Source: Trissonchulus latispiculum
Lineage: Eukaryota; Nematoda; Enoplea; Enoplida; Ironidae
DNA: 64,000 nucleotides
Direction: 5' to 3'
Assembly: GCA_030248195.1 (NCBI GenBank)
Contig: JASAND010017825.1
Location: 1 to 64,000, forward strand
Shown: positions 28,001 to 39,441 of the stretch, one piece after another
Position numbering within the stretch: position 1 is the first letter of the stretch
How the letters are laid out: the number at the start of each line of letters is the position of its first letter
Translations under genes and position numbers: made by a program
The notes under the pieces: generated by a model
Databases searched by the model: none
What the model saw: the letters and a program-made list of their open reading frames with translations, nothing else
What the model was told of the DNA's origin: nothing

Positions 28001-31000
28001 CGTGAAAATGAGCAAAATCCGTGACCATAAAATTTTTCATTGTGTACCCCCCTTAACTCGATCCTTTTCATGAAACAGTTAAAAGAGGAAATCTCAAGCT
28101 TGAGTGAAGTTAAACGAGGCAAAAAGTTAATTCTAACTCTACTCTATTCTAACCCCTCATTTGAAAAGGTCCGTAGAAATTTAACAGGGCAACTATGTAT
28201 ATGATAACTTTTTTGGCAGTAAAAGTGATGCGGTTAGAAAATATTTGCTTTAGCTGGAAAATTTTATTTTAGCATTTCCTGCCGGAATTCTTCAACAGCC
28301 TGCATTTCAAGGGAACAATCCAAAGTAGGTAATCAATCTAAATATTCACGGCTGAACCGGTTTAGATTAAGTGCTAGAAAATGCCACTGGTGAACGTTGT
28401 ATAAAGTCTTGCATTGAGACTGTTTGAGCTTTCGTTTGGAAAGTCTTAATAAATAAGTTAACATATAAGTGAGCTTATTAACTTTATTCCTGCCTGGCAC
28501 CATCTTCAGAATTATTTGTCGAGTTACAACCAAAACCCAAGTTCAGCCATCAGGGTGTGACTCGACACCACACATCTGGACCGCTCAAACTTTCCAAAGC
28601 GCACGTAACCTTGAAACTTCAAGTTTGCAGTTAACAAAGTGTTCAAGTTTGCAAGTTGCAATTTCAATGGTTACGACTCTGAAGCATACCGGGAACCGAA
28701 CACATTAAGCAAACGAATAAACAATCCTTAACTCAGTCGGCCGTTTACAAACATTAGCTCTTAGTTATCCCAATAGATTCAGACACTTACAAAGAATTAA
28801 ATGTTTGGAAACTCGGTTCAACCAAACGATTGCGTTCCGTTTACATATCCGAAGTGTGCCAAAGTCTTTCCATATATTTTGACTGATTCTAGGGCATTGA
28901 ACTTTGGTGCTATTGGTTCTGTGATAGGACATGAAATCACTCACGGATTCGACGATCAGGGTAATCAAGCTTATCGCTTTATCGTTTGATATTGCAACGA
29001 CAGTTACGATATTTCAAAGTTAACATTTGGGTCAATGTCACATTAATCCTGATTAATGCTGACGTCATAGTCAATATAGTGTTGCCACTTGAAGATCTTT
29101 ATTTATTTTAAGGTGGTGGTATCCTTTTGTGCAGTGCTTTTGTGGTGATTTTTTAAATGCTATAACTTTCGCAATTTTGGGAGTTGAAAAGAGCTTTCTA
29201 CATCAGTTTAAAGCTTACAACCTGTACATTCATATCAGCTTACGAAACTAGCAAAATTATCACAAAACTAGCAAAAATTTGCTGGCATACTGACATCTGA
29301 TAAGCTGAATACAGACCAAAAATTTTTGAACATCGATTTCTCAAAACTGTAGAATCGGCCAAAATTTTTCTTGTTCCATAATATGAAGGACATATGGGCC
29401 GAGGCACATTTTTTGGATTTGGCTCAACAAGCCTCAATACTCCAGAAAATCGGGCAAATGTGCTTTGAGACGAAATTTCGCAACTTTGTATTCAGTTTTC
29501 TCGCAACTGGAGATGTTTTAGCTCAAACCAAGAAACATGCCCCTCCGCAATAGGGTGAGTTTTCATCCAGCCAAAAATCAGCCAAATCCAATGGGTAGTT
29601 TTTGAGAAATCGGTGTTCAAAACAAAATGATCGCAGTTTTGCCAAAATGGTTTTTCGGCCAAATCTCTAGCATATTAGTAAAGAATCCCAGCTAGGCATT
29701 GACAAAATGGACAATTAGACCCCGTATCGATTGTATATAAAAACAAACGAAAACTATCCGTACAATTTGGCAGTAATTTTGAAAAAACTGATTTCCTCGA
29801 AAATTGCCGTTTTTTGACCCCAAAATTCGTTTTTGGCTTATACTGACTTAACCACTAGAGATAGCTCGAAGCTTGTCAAAGCAAAAATGTTCGTTTTTGT
29901 ACCCTCTTTCCATCCATAACAACCAATCTGATCTATCTACTATCTACTGAGAGCATAATGCCAAAAACCGAAAATTTCTTATCTTTCCACCTAAAAATGT
30001 GGGACTGGTAGTAGAATGTTAAAGAGCACCAAAATAGCATATTTGGAAAGTTTCATCTACTTTCATAAAGAATTGAAGCTTATAGGTCCAAATTTACACA
30101 AAACGAAACCACCACCTTAAAGTATGGTCTGAGGCCTTGATGGACATCCTTCTTTTACGTATTATTCCTCAATAATAAATGTGGTTTCGAATAGGCACGG
30201 CTATATGCCTATTCAAAAACGTGTCACTACAGTTTGGGAACGAATTCAAACTTAAGCTTGGTGGGTGGCTTAACCTGGGTGGCTCAATCGGTAGAGTGTT
30301 GGCCTAGACAGCCAAAGGTTGTGGGTTCGATCCCCAGCTCAGGCCCGAATTTTTGGGTCGGAGGTGCTATAGTGGCATCCTTCTTTCTTTCACTTATAAT
30401 CATGTGTTATTCCCAAGATTTCCCTTTGAAACGCATATCGTGACGTTTTCTGGATCCAGACTGTCTGTTCCTATCACTGGCAAGACAACACCGTTGCATG
30501 GACTGAACTCTCGTTTTTATACTATTTCCAGGCCTATTTGTGCTTATGTCTTCAACTAAAACTGCGTTCATTTAGGCGGACTGTATGACGCACAAGGTAA
30601 TTTGAAGAACTGGTGGAGCGATGCATCGAGGCAACAGTTTGATTCAAAGACGGAATGTGTTGTGAGACAGTTTGACGATTATCATCTTCCCGAGGTCGAT
30701 ATGAATGTCAACGGGAAGCTTACTCTTGGCGAAAACATAGCCGATATTGCAGGCGTTAAGATCTCATACAGAGTATGGAGACTTCATGGTTGCAATAATT
30801 AAACTTCCGTTTCCAACTGCTGGATAAATGATAAAGACCCGATATGTGGAAGTCAGTATAATCCTGCGTAACCCTATAATTTAAGATTTTAGATTGCACT
30901 GCGAGTATTAAATTAGCAGAAATATTTGACAGGAGTTGTAGTGGTGAGCTATGATGTAGCTAGCTAGCTGTATGAGCTCACATAGTTTCAGCTGCAACTA

Positions 31001-32057
31001 AGCTAAAATAATTTTCGATGCCAGTTTTTTGCACGTCCGAAACCAATTATATGATGTCATTTCTTATTGCAGGCTTTTCAACACTACCTGAAAGAGCACG
31101 GTCAAGAACCGCGACTGCCAGGCTTAGAAGACTTAAATGAAAATCAGCTGTTTTTCCTGAGCTATGCTATGGTAAGATTCCGACGTCTGATTCCGCAAAT
31201 CAGTGATGTTTTGGAAACTTTGCACCTTCTCTCATAATAAGTGTCACCCTATCGGCTTACATTTAACACTGTTGTAAGTTTTGAAATTCTATTCTAGTTT
31301 TGGTGTCAGAAGATAAAGCCAGAAAGCTTGATTGAGAATATATTAACAGATGTACACAGTCCTGCCAAAATTAGGTACGTTAAATTTATACGTTTTTAAG
31401 ATTTGATTCTAATCTGGTTTTTTTCAATGGTAGCTTAGCTTATATTTATCTAACCCTTTTAAAGAATACCTTTGCTTTACGTAACACTATTACAGCAAAA
31501 TATTCATGCAATATTATATGTAAATCTTCTCTGACAGCTTTCGGTCTCACGTATTGTCAGAAAAATTAATACAGTTTACACTAAAATCTTAGCTTTAATC
31601 TAATCTTTTGCATGTATTGGAAAAGTTTGATAGTGCATATCACGCACATCACAGTAATACTTTAACTTCTAGTTAAGCTTGCGTTGTTTATATTGTTTAT
31701 GTTGTTTATCTCCTGGACACTAAATAGAGCAAAAACTCTAGCATTGAAAAATTATAAGCCAGAATGCTGAACAAGTGCTTCACCGATTGTCAGAGTTTTT
31801 AGAATTGAAGTACAAGCTGACTGAATTCAGCTGCTGTAGCAGTAGATGCTGACACAGTAGATACTGAAGCAGCAAACACTGCTAATAAGTAGTACCAAGG
31901 AATTTTAAAAGTGGTGTTTAACGGTATAACATTTTCTGCTTCTAGAGTTATGGGTACAGTAAGCAGTTCCGATGGGTTTGCCCAAGCTTTCAACTGTCCT
32001 CCGGGTACTCCATATAATCCCATTCCCTCTGACAGTACAAAATGTCAAGTTTGGTGA
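13032..32057 (+). CDS. M13 (neprilysin/ECE-type) zinc metallopeptidase, 19 exons, 5' incomplete
   Basis: Exons: 13032-13240, 13713-13874, 14101-14181, 14372-14583, 15171-15371, 15574-15660, 19024-19160, 20406-20487, 21322-21459, 23639-23737, 24032-24109, 26146-26252, 26413-26471, 28273-28324, 28893-28960, 30576-30772, 31073-31171, 31298-31374, 31946-32057 (stop TGA). Frame is continuous across every junction and encodes 751 residues. Family landmarks in order: CTTPAC, then [14 protein letters not shown]; the substrate-site [15 protein letters not shown]; the zinc site [20 protein letters not shown] supplying the third zinc ligand Glu; DVHSPAKIR; the C-terminal CQVW. From CTTPAC to the end is about 691 residues, close to mammalian neprilysin. 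M13 enzymes are usually type II membrane proteins that trim extracellular peptides. About 60 residues precede CTTPAC here, with no hydrophobic anchor, so an upstream anchor exon is missing. The exact start of exon 1 is uncertain (alternative acceptor at 13058), and the exon 4 donor (GTTACT) is weak. Which M13 subtype it is was not resolved. Confidence 0.93.
14750..14900 (-). repeat. Copy (inverted, partial) of the GGGCTTGTACC dispersed repeat
   Basis: Contains GACAAGGTACAAGCCCTACCG and then GGGGTAAGCAAAAATGGCC, the reverse complement of blocks in the copies at 20745-21105 and 22911-23318. It lies in metallopeptidase intron 4. Confidence 0.6.
15893..16095. other. Unexplained GC-rich segment with strong stem potential
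   Basis: In intron 6 of the metallopeptidase gene. Visible pairings are GTGTCAGCT (15930) with AGCTGACAC (15969), AATTGT with ACAATT, GATGGA with TCCATC, and an enclosing CCGAGGCG (near 16002) with CGCACCTCGG (near 16055). Base composition differs from the surroundings. It does not match tRNA, 5S, U1, U2, U5 or U6 as far as can be judged by eye. It may be a structured RNA, its pseudogene, or the interior of a repeat. Confidence 0.3.
16870..17045. repeat. Degenerate tandem repeat, about 30-bp unit
   Basis: Irregular repeats of a GGAGATCATTGAGCCATCTTCAGG-like unit, around five copies with substitutions and length changes. Intronic, no coding potential. Confidence 0.5.
17702..18533. mobile_element. 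Diverged LTR-like copy related to 11027-11793
   Basis: Starts TATAGCGG and ends CCGTTACG, with the same block order as the probable solo LTR upstream, including CACCAGCAACG near the end and GATGATGTTAT before it. The canonical TG...CA ends and target duplication have decayed. It sits in metallopeptidase intron 6, which helps explain that intron's 3.4-kb length. Confidence 0.55.
20745..21105 (+). repeat. GGGCTTGTACC dispersed repeat, copy 1
   Basis: An element of about 360 bp beginning near ACATTAACATAGGGTCGG and ending in a C-rich run before GTTAAC. It shares long blocks with 22911-23318: GGGGGGCTTGTCCCTGGAAA, CCATATCCATAAATTAACAT, and GGTGCGAAAATCTAATTTTT. It lies in metallopeptidase intron 8. 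Ends and superfamily are unresolved. Confidence 0.75.
21780..21965 (-). repeat. Copy of the CTCTAACTTTTGATAG dispersed repeat (inverted)
   Basis: The reverse complement reads CCCCTCTAACTTTTGATAG, then CTGAAAT..GCATGTGGG, then GTACTCGATACGGTGATG. The same blocks appear in plus orientation at 41820-42180 and 43500-43790. Open frames across it are by-products of the repeat. Confidence 0.6.
22911..23318 (+). repeat. GGGCTTGTACC dispersed repeat, copy 2
   Basis: A direct repeat of 20745-21105 with small indels. It lies in metallopeptidase intron 9. Confidence 0.75.
24263..25251. mobile_element. TTAA-flanked piggyBac-like miniature element
   Basis: The ends are a perfect 22-bp inverted repeat that includes the TTAA: TTAAGGTGGTGATTCCTTTT on the left, its complement at 25230-25251 on the right. 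TTAA at both ends is the target site used by piggyBac-superfamily transposons. There is no transposase frame. It sits wholly in metallopeptidase intron 11, and a relative is at 29108-30120. Confidence 0.65.
25429..26077. mobile_element. Possible TTAA-flanked miniature element
   Basis: Left end TTAAAGGGTGGCTACTAC and right end GTAGTTCCCCTTAA are imperfect inverted repeats that carry TTAA. The interior is non-coding and similar in style to the other TTAA elements. It is also in metallopeptidase intron 11. The match is weaker than for 24263-25251. Confidence 0.4.
26835..28060. repeat. Possible inverted-repeat element in metallopeptidase intron 13
   Basis: The left side contains CCGATTTTGCTCATATTCACAT near 26850 and the right side its approximate complement, GTGAAAATGAGCAAAATCCGTG near 28003. 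The same end motif occurs, inverted, at both ends of 59199-60841, so these appear to be one family. Exact ends are not resolved. Confidence 0.4.
28055..28175. repeat. Fragment of the GAGTTAA fold-back family
   Basis: Contains CTCGATCCTTTTCATGAAA, then GTTAATTCTAACTCTACTCT, then TTTGAAAAGGTCC, matching the inverted termini of the full element at 34846-36378 in compressed form. Intronic. Confidence 0.5.
29108..30120. mobile_element. TTAA-flanked piggyBac-like miniature element, second copy
   Basis: Left TTAAGGTGGTGGTATCCTTT and right complement of TTAAGGTGGTGGTTTCGTTT form inverted termini of about 24 bp with two mismatches. The TTAA is at 29108-29111 and 30117-30120. No coding sequence. It lies in metallopeptidase intron 15, just after the exon encoding the HEITH zinc site. 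Confidence 0.65.
30221..30400 (+). repeat. tRNA-headed dispersed repeat, copy 1
   Basis: A leader GTGTCACTACAGTTTGGGAACG precedes a tRNA-like block (30273-30344) with pol III A box (TGGCTCAATCGG) and B box (GGTTCGATCCC), followed by GAATTTTTGGGTCGGAGGTG. The leader, tRNA block and tail match the unit repeated at 59276-59680. The acceptor stem is slightly mutated here (ACCTGGG with CTCAGGC). Confidence 0.65.
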
Positions 32058-33240
32058 CAATCATTTCTTTTTATTTTTGATCCTTCGTTTTTTCTACGTA
32101 TCATTGCTAGTAAATAAGTAATTGCAGTTTATGTATCACGTATTGAACATTTATTTAATAGTTTATAACACCAAAAAATTGCAATATAAAGCTGAGACAG
32201 GTAAGAAATGGTGTTTACTATACTATATATTATTAACTATGCTACATCTTGGCTGAAACTCAAGCATATAGGCGTCTACCGCTGCCATCCACGTGAGAAG
32301 TCACCAAGCAAATATACCGAAAAATTCAATCTATTTTTCATAGCCCGTTAATATAGAAGCTGTACAATCCGTATCAATAAAAGCTGTGAGCATGACACTC
32401 GCATGAACATGTGAACAGACATATTTTCATTTATTCACCGAAAATGTTTGCCCAGAGACTGCTCACTCACGGTTCTAAATTTTGGACTCTTTCTTTGTGA
32501 GAGATATCTCAAAACCTCAGGGTCACATAATGCCCGATTTTATCCCACAAAACATCATTTAGGGCCTGAAACACAGATGTTTTGGGTTCCAATTTTCTCG
32601 GTTCTCTCAAATACTTTTCTATCCAAATGTGTCGGTTGAAGACAGGTCTCTAATCTCTCAGTCATTTCAAGATTGTAAAAACCTAGAGTTTCACCGGCAT
32701 ATTGGGATCAGCGTCTTTTGACGGATACGCTCGAATATATACCTGATTTGGGCAGCACAGTTTGGGATGTTTGAGAATATCCAGAACCTCCCTGACCTCA
32801 AACCACTCGGCCGATACCCAGCGGTCTAAATTTTAATGGTAACGGTCGCATCGTTCATGTCACCTTGGCCCGCCTTGCCGGTTGTGCCAAATCGGTACTC
32901 ATGATCCTAACTCTTCCCCTAACATAGTCGACATGCAATTTCGAAATCAACACAACGCTTCCCCCGACTGATTCTTAAGCTCGTAGGCTATAAACCAAAT
33001 TAATTCAGCAGCTGCAATTGATCTTCACGTTGAAGATTTATACCCTTAGATTTGCTATTGCGAATCCACCCAGGTTTTAGGGCCTCCTCAAGCAGTGTAA
33101 CATTAGTGTACTCTGGTTGGTTAATATATTTTTCTTATGTATATAATGATAATTACCCTTTAGTAAGCTACGTTTAATTCAGTTTCTGTTCAAGATAACG
33201 CAAGCATTACAATTTTAAAATATTCAATCATTTAATTTAT
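32058..33240. other. Convergent intergenic region with metallopeptidase 3' UTR
   Basis: AATAAA at 32376-32381, about 320 bp after the metallopeptidase stop, is the best poly(A) signal. The rest separates the 3' ends of two convergent genes and shows no recognised feature. Confidence 0.45.
32376..32381 (+). terminator. Candidate poly(A) signal of the metallopeptidase gene
   Basis: Canonical AATAAA in the sense orientation 319 bp downstream of the TGA, inside TATCAATAAAAGCTG. It is the first clear hexamer seen after the stop. Confidence 0.5.
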
Positions 33241-36200
33241 TTAGCAACTTGGTTGACCACGAACAGGCTCAGAGACTTTTCTTCCGCTGCGTTCGTCCAC
33301 GCACCAACAGTGTCCAGTACTTCCCCAGCATTGAACCTTCTCATAAAGTCCATCACTCTGACACCGAGGACGGAAACCACCAACAGCAAAAGAGTTTCCT
33401 AAAAACGTTTGCTAAGCTAGCATCACAGGATAGCTTGCAATTAAGAATTAAGATATTATTTAGTTCTGCGAGTAGCAAGTAGTTAGCGAACCACGTTGCC
33501 AGTATACAAACAGACTCCTACAAGGGTAGAAACCTACCTGTTTTAGTACAAGCGTTGTCGTCAAACATGTTCAAACCAGACTAAGAGATATGATCTTCGA
33601 TTTTACGTGTCGCAACCTAACTGTGGTTTGTAGAACTTAAAAATACGCAGACAGCTTTGGTGGTGTTTTGGTAGTCCTGGAAAAGCTCAAATTTTACACT
33701 CATTCAGAATTCAGCCGCTCGTTCTAGTTTGTTCAAAGCCTTGCAAAGCAAGGCATCTCAGCGACTTAATTTTGACATTTTGAGAAGCCGGCTCTAACAA
33801 AATTGAGATATCTTCAACGAAAAGTTGTCAATCAGCTCTGCTCCAAAATCCGACCCATTTATATGTGTTCACTGTGGTGTTGTGAATGCTTATTATGCAT
33901 GTCATCTTACCTTTGTTATTTAAATTAATTAAACTCAATACATCAGTAAAGATATACATTGTTGCGTTATAACAGGTGGAAACCGGTAGTGGGACACTTC
34001 GCCACACTTTAATTGCTCTTTTTGTAAATGCGAAAAGGAACGGTCTTCACACACAATTGGAAACGGAAAGGAAAGAGAGGGGCAGGATAAACTATGTACT
34101 AAACGTGAGACGATTTTTGTACACTACAGCAATAAAATGGTAACAATAAAGTTTTCTACTCAGTTTCAAAACTTCTAAAGCAGTGTTAACTGTAAAAGTA
34201 CCTTATTTTGGCTAAAAAAGCTTCAGTTTGAAATTATTGGTTTTTCCTGTAAGCTCTTTCAAACCTTTAAGTTTAAAATAATTTTGCTTCTAATGAAAAT
34301 AAAAATTTTGTATATTAAGCAAGTGAAATTTTTTCAATAAGTAATTAAAAATAATTCACATTTTATAAAAGTTTTACTTAAATAAAAACACAACAAATAC
34401 TAAACACACTAACAGATACTTCTCATTTTTTAGCAACTGCCCTCCTCTTTCAACATTACAGTTACCCTCCTTCCTAATATTGAAGTCAAGGTCAAGTACT
34501 GAAAGAGAACAATAGTGTGGTGAAGTGTCTCACATTCGTGGAAACCGATAAGATAGGAGTTAGATGCTGGAGATTAATTGCTAGCATATTAGCAAACGTA
34601 TAGGTAATAGGAAGGGGAGGTTAAAAGTTACCCTCCGGCTATTTTTCTACACCTCCGCATACATTCCCCCTCCCCCATTAGAGAGTTCTTTCGGGCTCGT
34701 TACGCGCAGCATTTGGAAAGCAAATGGGTGCTTTTAATGTGTTTTGCAAGTTTCTTTAAAAAAGTTTGGCTAGTGCTTATTATTGCGAGCCATATATGTA
34801 CTCAACTGTTTGTTTTATTTATTTCAACTCAATATTGTTGACTTGGGGCCTTTTCAAGAAAGAGTAGAGTAGAGTTAAAACTAACTCGATCCTTTTCAAG
34901 AAAGGGTTAAACGAGTCTAGTTATGCGAGTTATAGAGAGTTAAAGTTTTAAACTCTGCGTTGTTTCTTGAAAAGTGTTAAAATTAACTCGCTCTAACTCT
35001 ACCCTTTTCAAGAATCGCTGCAAGAGTTAAATATTTGCAGAGTTAAATTTAACTCTACCCTTTTCATGAAAGGGTTAAATTTAACTCTGTTTAACTCCCT
35101 CAAAGCTTTTTCCATTGAAATTTAACCCCAGTCACAACACGCGGGTTAAGCAGAGTTAAAACACAAAGGAAGGTTTAAACAATGATCTCATTGAAATTTC
35201 ACAAGTCTGTGGTTTGTTTACTCATTTTTCTGGTGCCCGATGTTTTATTATTTAATTATCAAGTAATATTAACGATTTTGATAACTACTTACATCTATTT
35301 TTATTCGTCATTCAAATTGATTTGATTACTGCAATCAGCATAATATTTTGCAAGACCTTGATACGGTTTTATAAGTAATGTACCGATAGTTTGAACGATT
35401 CCATTGTATAAAAACAGCGTGTTTTGGAATTTTTTCAGCAGATACGCAGACAGAAATGTAGTTAGCTAACATAACCAATTAGCAACTTCCTAGAATTGTG
35501 CAAGCTGCCGTAGCCAATCAGAAACTTGCACGTTCGATCTCATTGGCTGCGGTATACTGTGCTTTATTTTCATTGGGTGTTTTAAAACATGCTGAGAACA
35601 TTCAGGAAATTTGAAGATTCCGTCTAGTTAACGGAAGCGGAAATGGACAAAGTGTTTAACAATAGAAAATAAGGCGAAAGCAATGTCTAAAAACTGGAAG
35701 CCAAGCGGAAAAAACTAATAACTCGCATTCCAGTGGATTCATTGCTATAAATATCGGCAAGCAACTTTTCAACTTTTATTTGAAAGGTTGCCTTCGAATC
35801 GAATATATTTTTGCTCAATAAAACTTTATCATTTTAAAAGTTTTAAAATGAGTTTACCATGAATGGACCATTCGGGGAAGCGAACAGGGTTTTTACCACC
35901 ATTTTGTTGAAAAGTTGAATGTAGGTTTTTGTCAAGCAAAAGAATCTCTCCATATTTAAAACTATTAAATATATTATTCTTCCTAAAGTTTTTCAAAAAT
36001 TAATTTAATTTACGGTTATTTACAAAGGTTTATATATGACAATGATGATGACTAGTGGAATGGATTTATATTGTTGTAGTCAGGACTCAGGATATTTATG
36101 TAAATCGACTTCAACTTGGCTAGTTCCTTTTTCAAGGAAGCTGGAGTAGAGTAGAGTAGAGTAGAGTTAAAATTAACCCTTTTCATGAATGCATAGAGTT

Positions 36201-38419
36201 AATTTTAACTCTGCCATTTTTAACTCCTTTTAACCCTGCAGTTTTTAACCCAGCAGGGTTAAAGATAGTTAAAGCACGCAGAGTTAAAATTAACTCCACA
36301 GTTTCGTGAAAAGAGTTAAAAGAGTTAATTTTAACTCTACACTACTCTACTCTACCCTACCCTTTCTTGAAAAGGCCCTTAGAAATATTCTGGTAATAAA
36401 GTTTTCAAGTCTAACATCACTGTCCAAAGTTGCTTCCTGTTTGATTTTTGTTAAATGTTAAATGTTAAATAAACGCCTGAAAATGCTTTTCTTATCATTA
36501 ACAACGGAAACCGATTTGGACAGGTCCCTGGGGCTTATTCAAGGTCTCTCAAAGCACCAAAACCTTAAAATTGCTGGAGGGGCCTCCCCCACCACAAATC
36601 CCCGTTACACCTACAATTGACAGAGCAGAAGACTTGTAAGTATATAATTATACTCCTGAAATCTGGACGTTTTGAGGATTCTGTTCCAGGAGTGAACGGC
36701 GTCCGGACTGAACTTTATACTTAATACGTTTTCACATTTCTTGACAATGTTTCTAGACATTTATTACGTTTCGAGACATTTTCAAATTTGCAGACAACCT
36801 TTCCAGACATTTTTTTACATTTCGAGACATTTCCGTATATAGACAATCTATCTAGACATTTTTTGCATTTCCATACATTTTCATATTTCTAGACAACGTT
36901 TCTAGACATTTTAGTCTTCGAGAGTCTTCTTTCTTGACATTTACTCAATATTTTCCCAAGTTTCGAAATATTGTCAAAAGTCTCGAAATGTGTGAACTAG
37001 AAAGGTGTGTAATGTTTCTAAAAATATTTTGTAAATGTCTCGAAATTTGAAAGTTGAAACATTCTGCACTCGCTGTGGAGTATAACGTGACAGACTCTTA
37101 AAGCCGTCATTATCGAACCTTACATGTTCACGTAATCTTACCAAGATCCATTAGCTCTCGTGGGCATTCACAGTTAATTTCTTCATTTCGAGCGACCTTC
37201 TTGCCAAAGGGGTCGCCCTTCCGATCCACGCAATAGCACTGAGACCCATGACACTGCTGCGAACGGTAGTCCCCGAATTCGTCACATCTTGGAATAAATC
37301 TACCCAGAGCTTTCGAATTTTGAGCTTCATCTACCTGTTTACCACAGTCCGTTGCATCTAAGTAAGGCGTGATTATTCCAATTTATTCAAATCAAAATCG
37401 TTTAGTTGCTTAGTGAAGAATAAAACTTTTCAAGTTTTGCAAGACTTCCAAGAAACGTTGAAAAATGTTTGCAAAAGTTAGGCTAGGGACACTGTTTTAT
37501 TAAAACCAAAAATAAAAACTAAATAGGAAATAATGATTGATAGATATACAAAACACTACTGCACATATATTCAACCTGGGTGACGCTGGTCAAATCTTTA
37601 GTGTATATTTTCAGCTTTCACTTAGCATTCAAATGAAAATATTTTCGATACAGGTTGTGGTTCAAATTCAGTAGATTAAATAACAAGCTACCTCAACGTA
37701 CCTGCTGTTGCTCTGCAATCACATTCCGGGCATCCTGTTTCTTTGTTCAATAGAAAGCCAGAAGGGCAATGTATAGTGCAAGGCACCGGGCATTGCTTGC
37801 TTGGGTGGCTGTAACCTGAAATTCCTCACAAAGCCACGTTCATATTGTAGCTTTGGGTTCATCAGATTTGCTGGTTAGTCGCAGTTTTAATCGTTGGCTT
37901 TGCAGAAAGCCCGCTCTAGGATTTAAGCAAACAATTTGTGATGGATTTACCACTGAATTGGGTTTCTATATACTTTCTGATATATACTTTCTGGTATACT
38001 TGCACCAGTAGCAATCATAAATGTTCTGCTATGGGATCTGCATACTACTAACCATGCATTTAGTATCTTTTCTGCACAACTACACACGTGCAGAGTAGCA
38101 TTAATTGCAAACAAGTGATTCCAAATGATCGTTCCTTTATGTTTCACAGTTCACACCATCATTTATTAAAGATAAAAGTGATTTGAGTGTGGTTACAAAT
38201 TGTTACCTAGCGATTTAAAATGCTTCAGCGTAAAAATATAGAAAAACTCAAACAACACATTATGGAACCGCTTCCACGGCTAATATACGAAATATCCATT
38301 GGGTGAAGTACAGAAGTCATTTCAGACAACCCACATTTTGTCATCTGAATTTACAGCATTGTAAGCTTACCAGCAGCAAAAGCTAGAACAGCAGCCAATA
38401 TACTAATAGAGTATAGCAT
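33241..38419 (-). CDS. Secreted antistasin / double thyroglobulin type-1 domain protein, 178 aa
   Basis: Minus-strand exons in transcript order: 38419-38371, 37815-37702, 37357-37142, 33398-33241 (stop TAA), all with phase-1 introns. The start is chosen because a signal peptide (MLYSISILAAVLAFAAG) follows directly and a TATA box lies about 55 bp upstream. The next exon is an antistasin-like cysteine module (CPVPCTIHCPSGF, then TGCPECDC), a fold known in serine-protease inhibitors. Two thyroglobulin type-1 domains follow: the first ends CYCVD...INCEC, the second has FRPRC, VQCWGSTGHCWCV and a terminal C. Such domains often inhibit cysteine or other proteases. The protein is paralogous to 44027-46846, with about 38 of 46 residues identical in the last domain. 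Intron 3 is 3.7 kb and holds the fold-back element 34846-36378. The inhibitor role is inferred from the domains. Confidence 0.9.
34846..36378. mobile_element. 1.5-kb fold-back element with GAGTTAAAATTAACTC arrays
   Basis: The termini GGGCCTTTTCAAGAAAG are inverted at the two ends, followed on each side by (GTAGA)n and multiple GAGTTAAA / TTTAACTC motifs, each close to palindromic. The CTTTTCAAGAAAGGGTTAA phrase itself recurs several times within each arm. The centre is AT-rich and non-coding. A fragment is at 28055-28175. It lies in intron 3 of the inhibitor gene. A clear target duplication was not seen. Confidence 0.75.
36733..37070. repeat. Degenerate tandem repeat, about 55-60 bp unit
   Basis: Repeated pattern of TTTCTAGACATTTTT, then TACATTTCGAGACATTTTC, then ATATTTCTAGACAACG, in about four decayed copies with the last parts inverted (CTCGAAATGTGTG). 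It ends shortly before the middle inhibitor exon. Confidence 0.55.
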
Positions 38420-38471
38420 TTCGCTACCAGTCAGCACTGTATAATTATAATGGAGGATTCTGACATTTGTC

Positions 38472-38478
38472 TTTTATA
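38472..38478 (-). promoter_or_regulatory. TATA box of the 178-aa inhibitor gene
   Basis: CTATAAAAG on the minus strand, about 55 bp upstream of the ATG. This leaves room for a start site near 38445 and a short 5' leader. The paralogous gene has an equivalent box, which supports both. Confidence 0.65.
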
Positions 38479-39018
38479 GTCGTTGATGATAGATTTAACG
38501 CTAATCTCTAATATCAGTAATCTCCTAGTTCATACCAAATCCCTATTGTAGGCCGGCGCCACCTGTTATATTTAAAAAGTAATTTTTTATTCCACTAGCT
38601 TCGAAAATATTAATCCGCATAAAAATCAAAGTATGGTTGCCTAACAAACGATAGGAACTACAGTAATGAATATGTGTTTTTACATACTACTCCTGCAGGA
38701 GTTCTCAACAAGCCCAACCTAGTTTTCACTTTCGCTAGAGCTTGGGTTGTCCTTTATACTCAAGCCGGAGACGGAGGAGTGGTGCCGTCGGGTAGGCGGT
38801 TATTTTGAGGACGCTGCACTGGCATGCTACTCCTACCTACTTTAGCCTTTGGCTATCTGGGCTATCCTCCATATACTTCTCAATTCCGACAACTTTTCTG
38901 GAGTGATCAGTTTAGTATTCTTTCATTTTGGTGTCACTGGGCAAAATGGCGTATGAGTTCGCAGGATATATCTTGATAAATCTATTACATCAATCAATCA
39001 ACTACCGTAGAAGTAGTT
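38479..39018. other. Upstream region of the 178-aa inhibitor gene
   Basis: No further gene features recognised. A clear feature, the AATT tract, starts at 39019. Confidence 0.35.
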
Positions 39019-39154
39019 AATCAATTAATTAATTAGTTAATTAATTAATTAATTAATTAATTAATTAATTAATTAATTAATTAATTAATTAATTAATTAA
39101 TTAATTAATTAATTAATTAATTAATTAATTAATTAATTAATTAATTAATTAATT
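39019..39154. repeat. (TTAA)n microsatellite
   Basis: A nearly pure tetranucleotide AATT/TTAA tract of about 130 bp. Confidence 0.95.
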
Positions 39155-39441
39155 CAGAAACCGTGTCCTCGCCTCTATCCTGGATGTTGTAATATTGTGA
39201 TGTGATTCCTTAGTGACCTTGTTTATCGTGTTCTGTGAATTCGTTGGGTTTACGCATATAATTGTTTGGTGGTAGGTCTTGTACAATGTTCTCTGTGTAG
39301 TTTCATGTAGTAATTAGAATATTTAGTCCAACTTGGCAGATTGGTTACATTAGGTTAGCTGTTACGGAAAAGCTGCATGCTTGGCGAGGCATGTGGTATG
39401 TGGTTGTCGGTACAGGTTTATTCTTTGTGTATGAAACATCT

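Noticed and set aside
31799..32023. Minus-strand 74-aa open frame
   Set aside because: It is the antisense shadow of the last metallopeptidase exon and its upstream intron.
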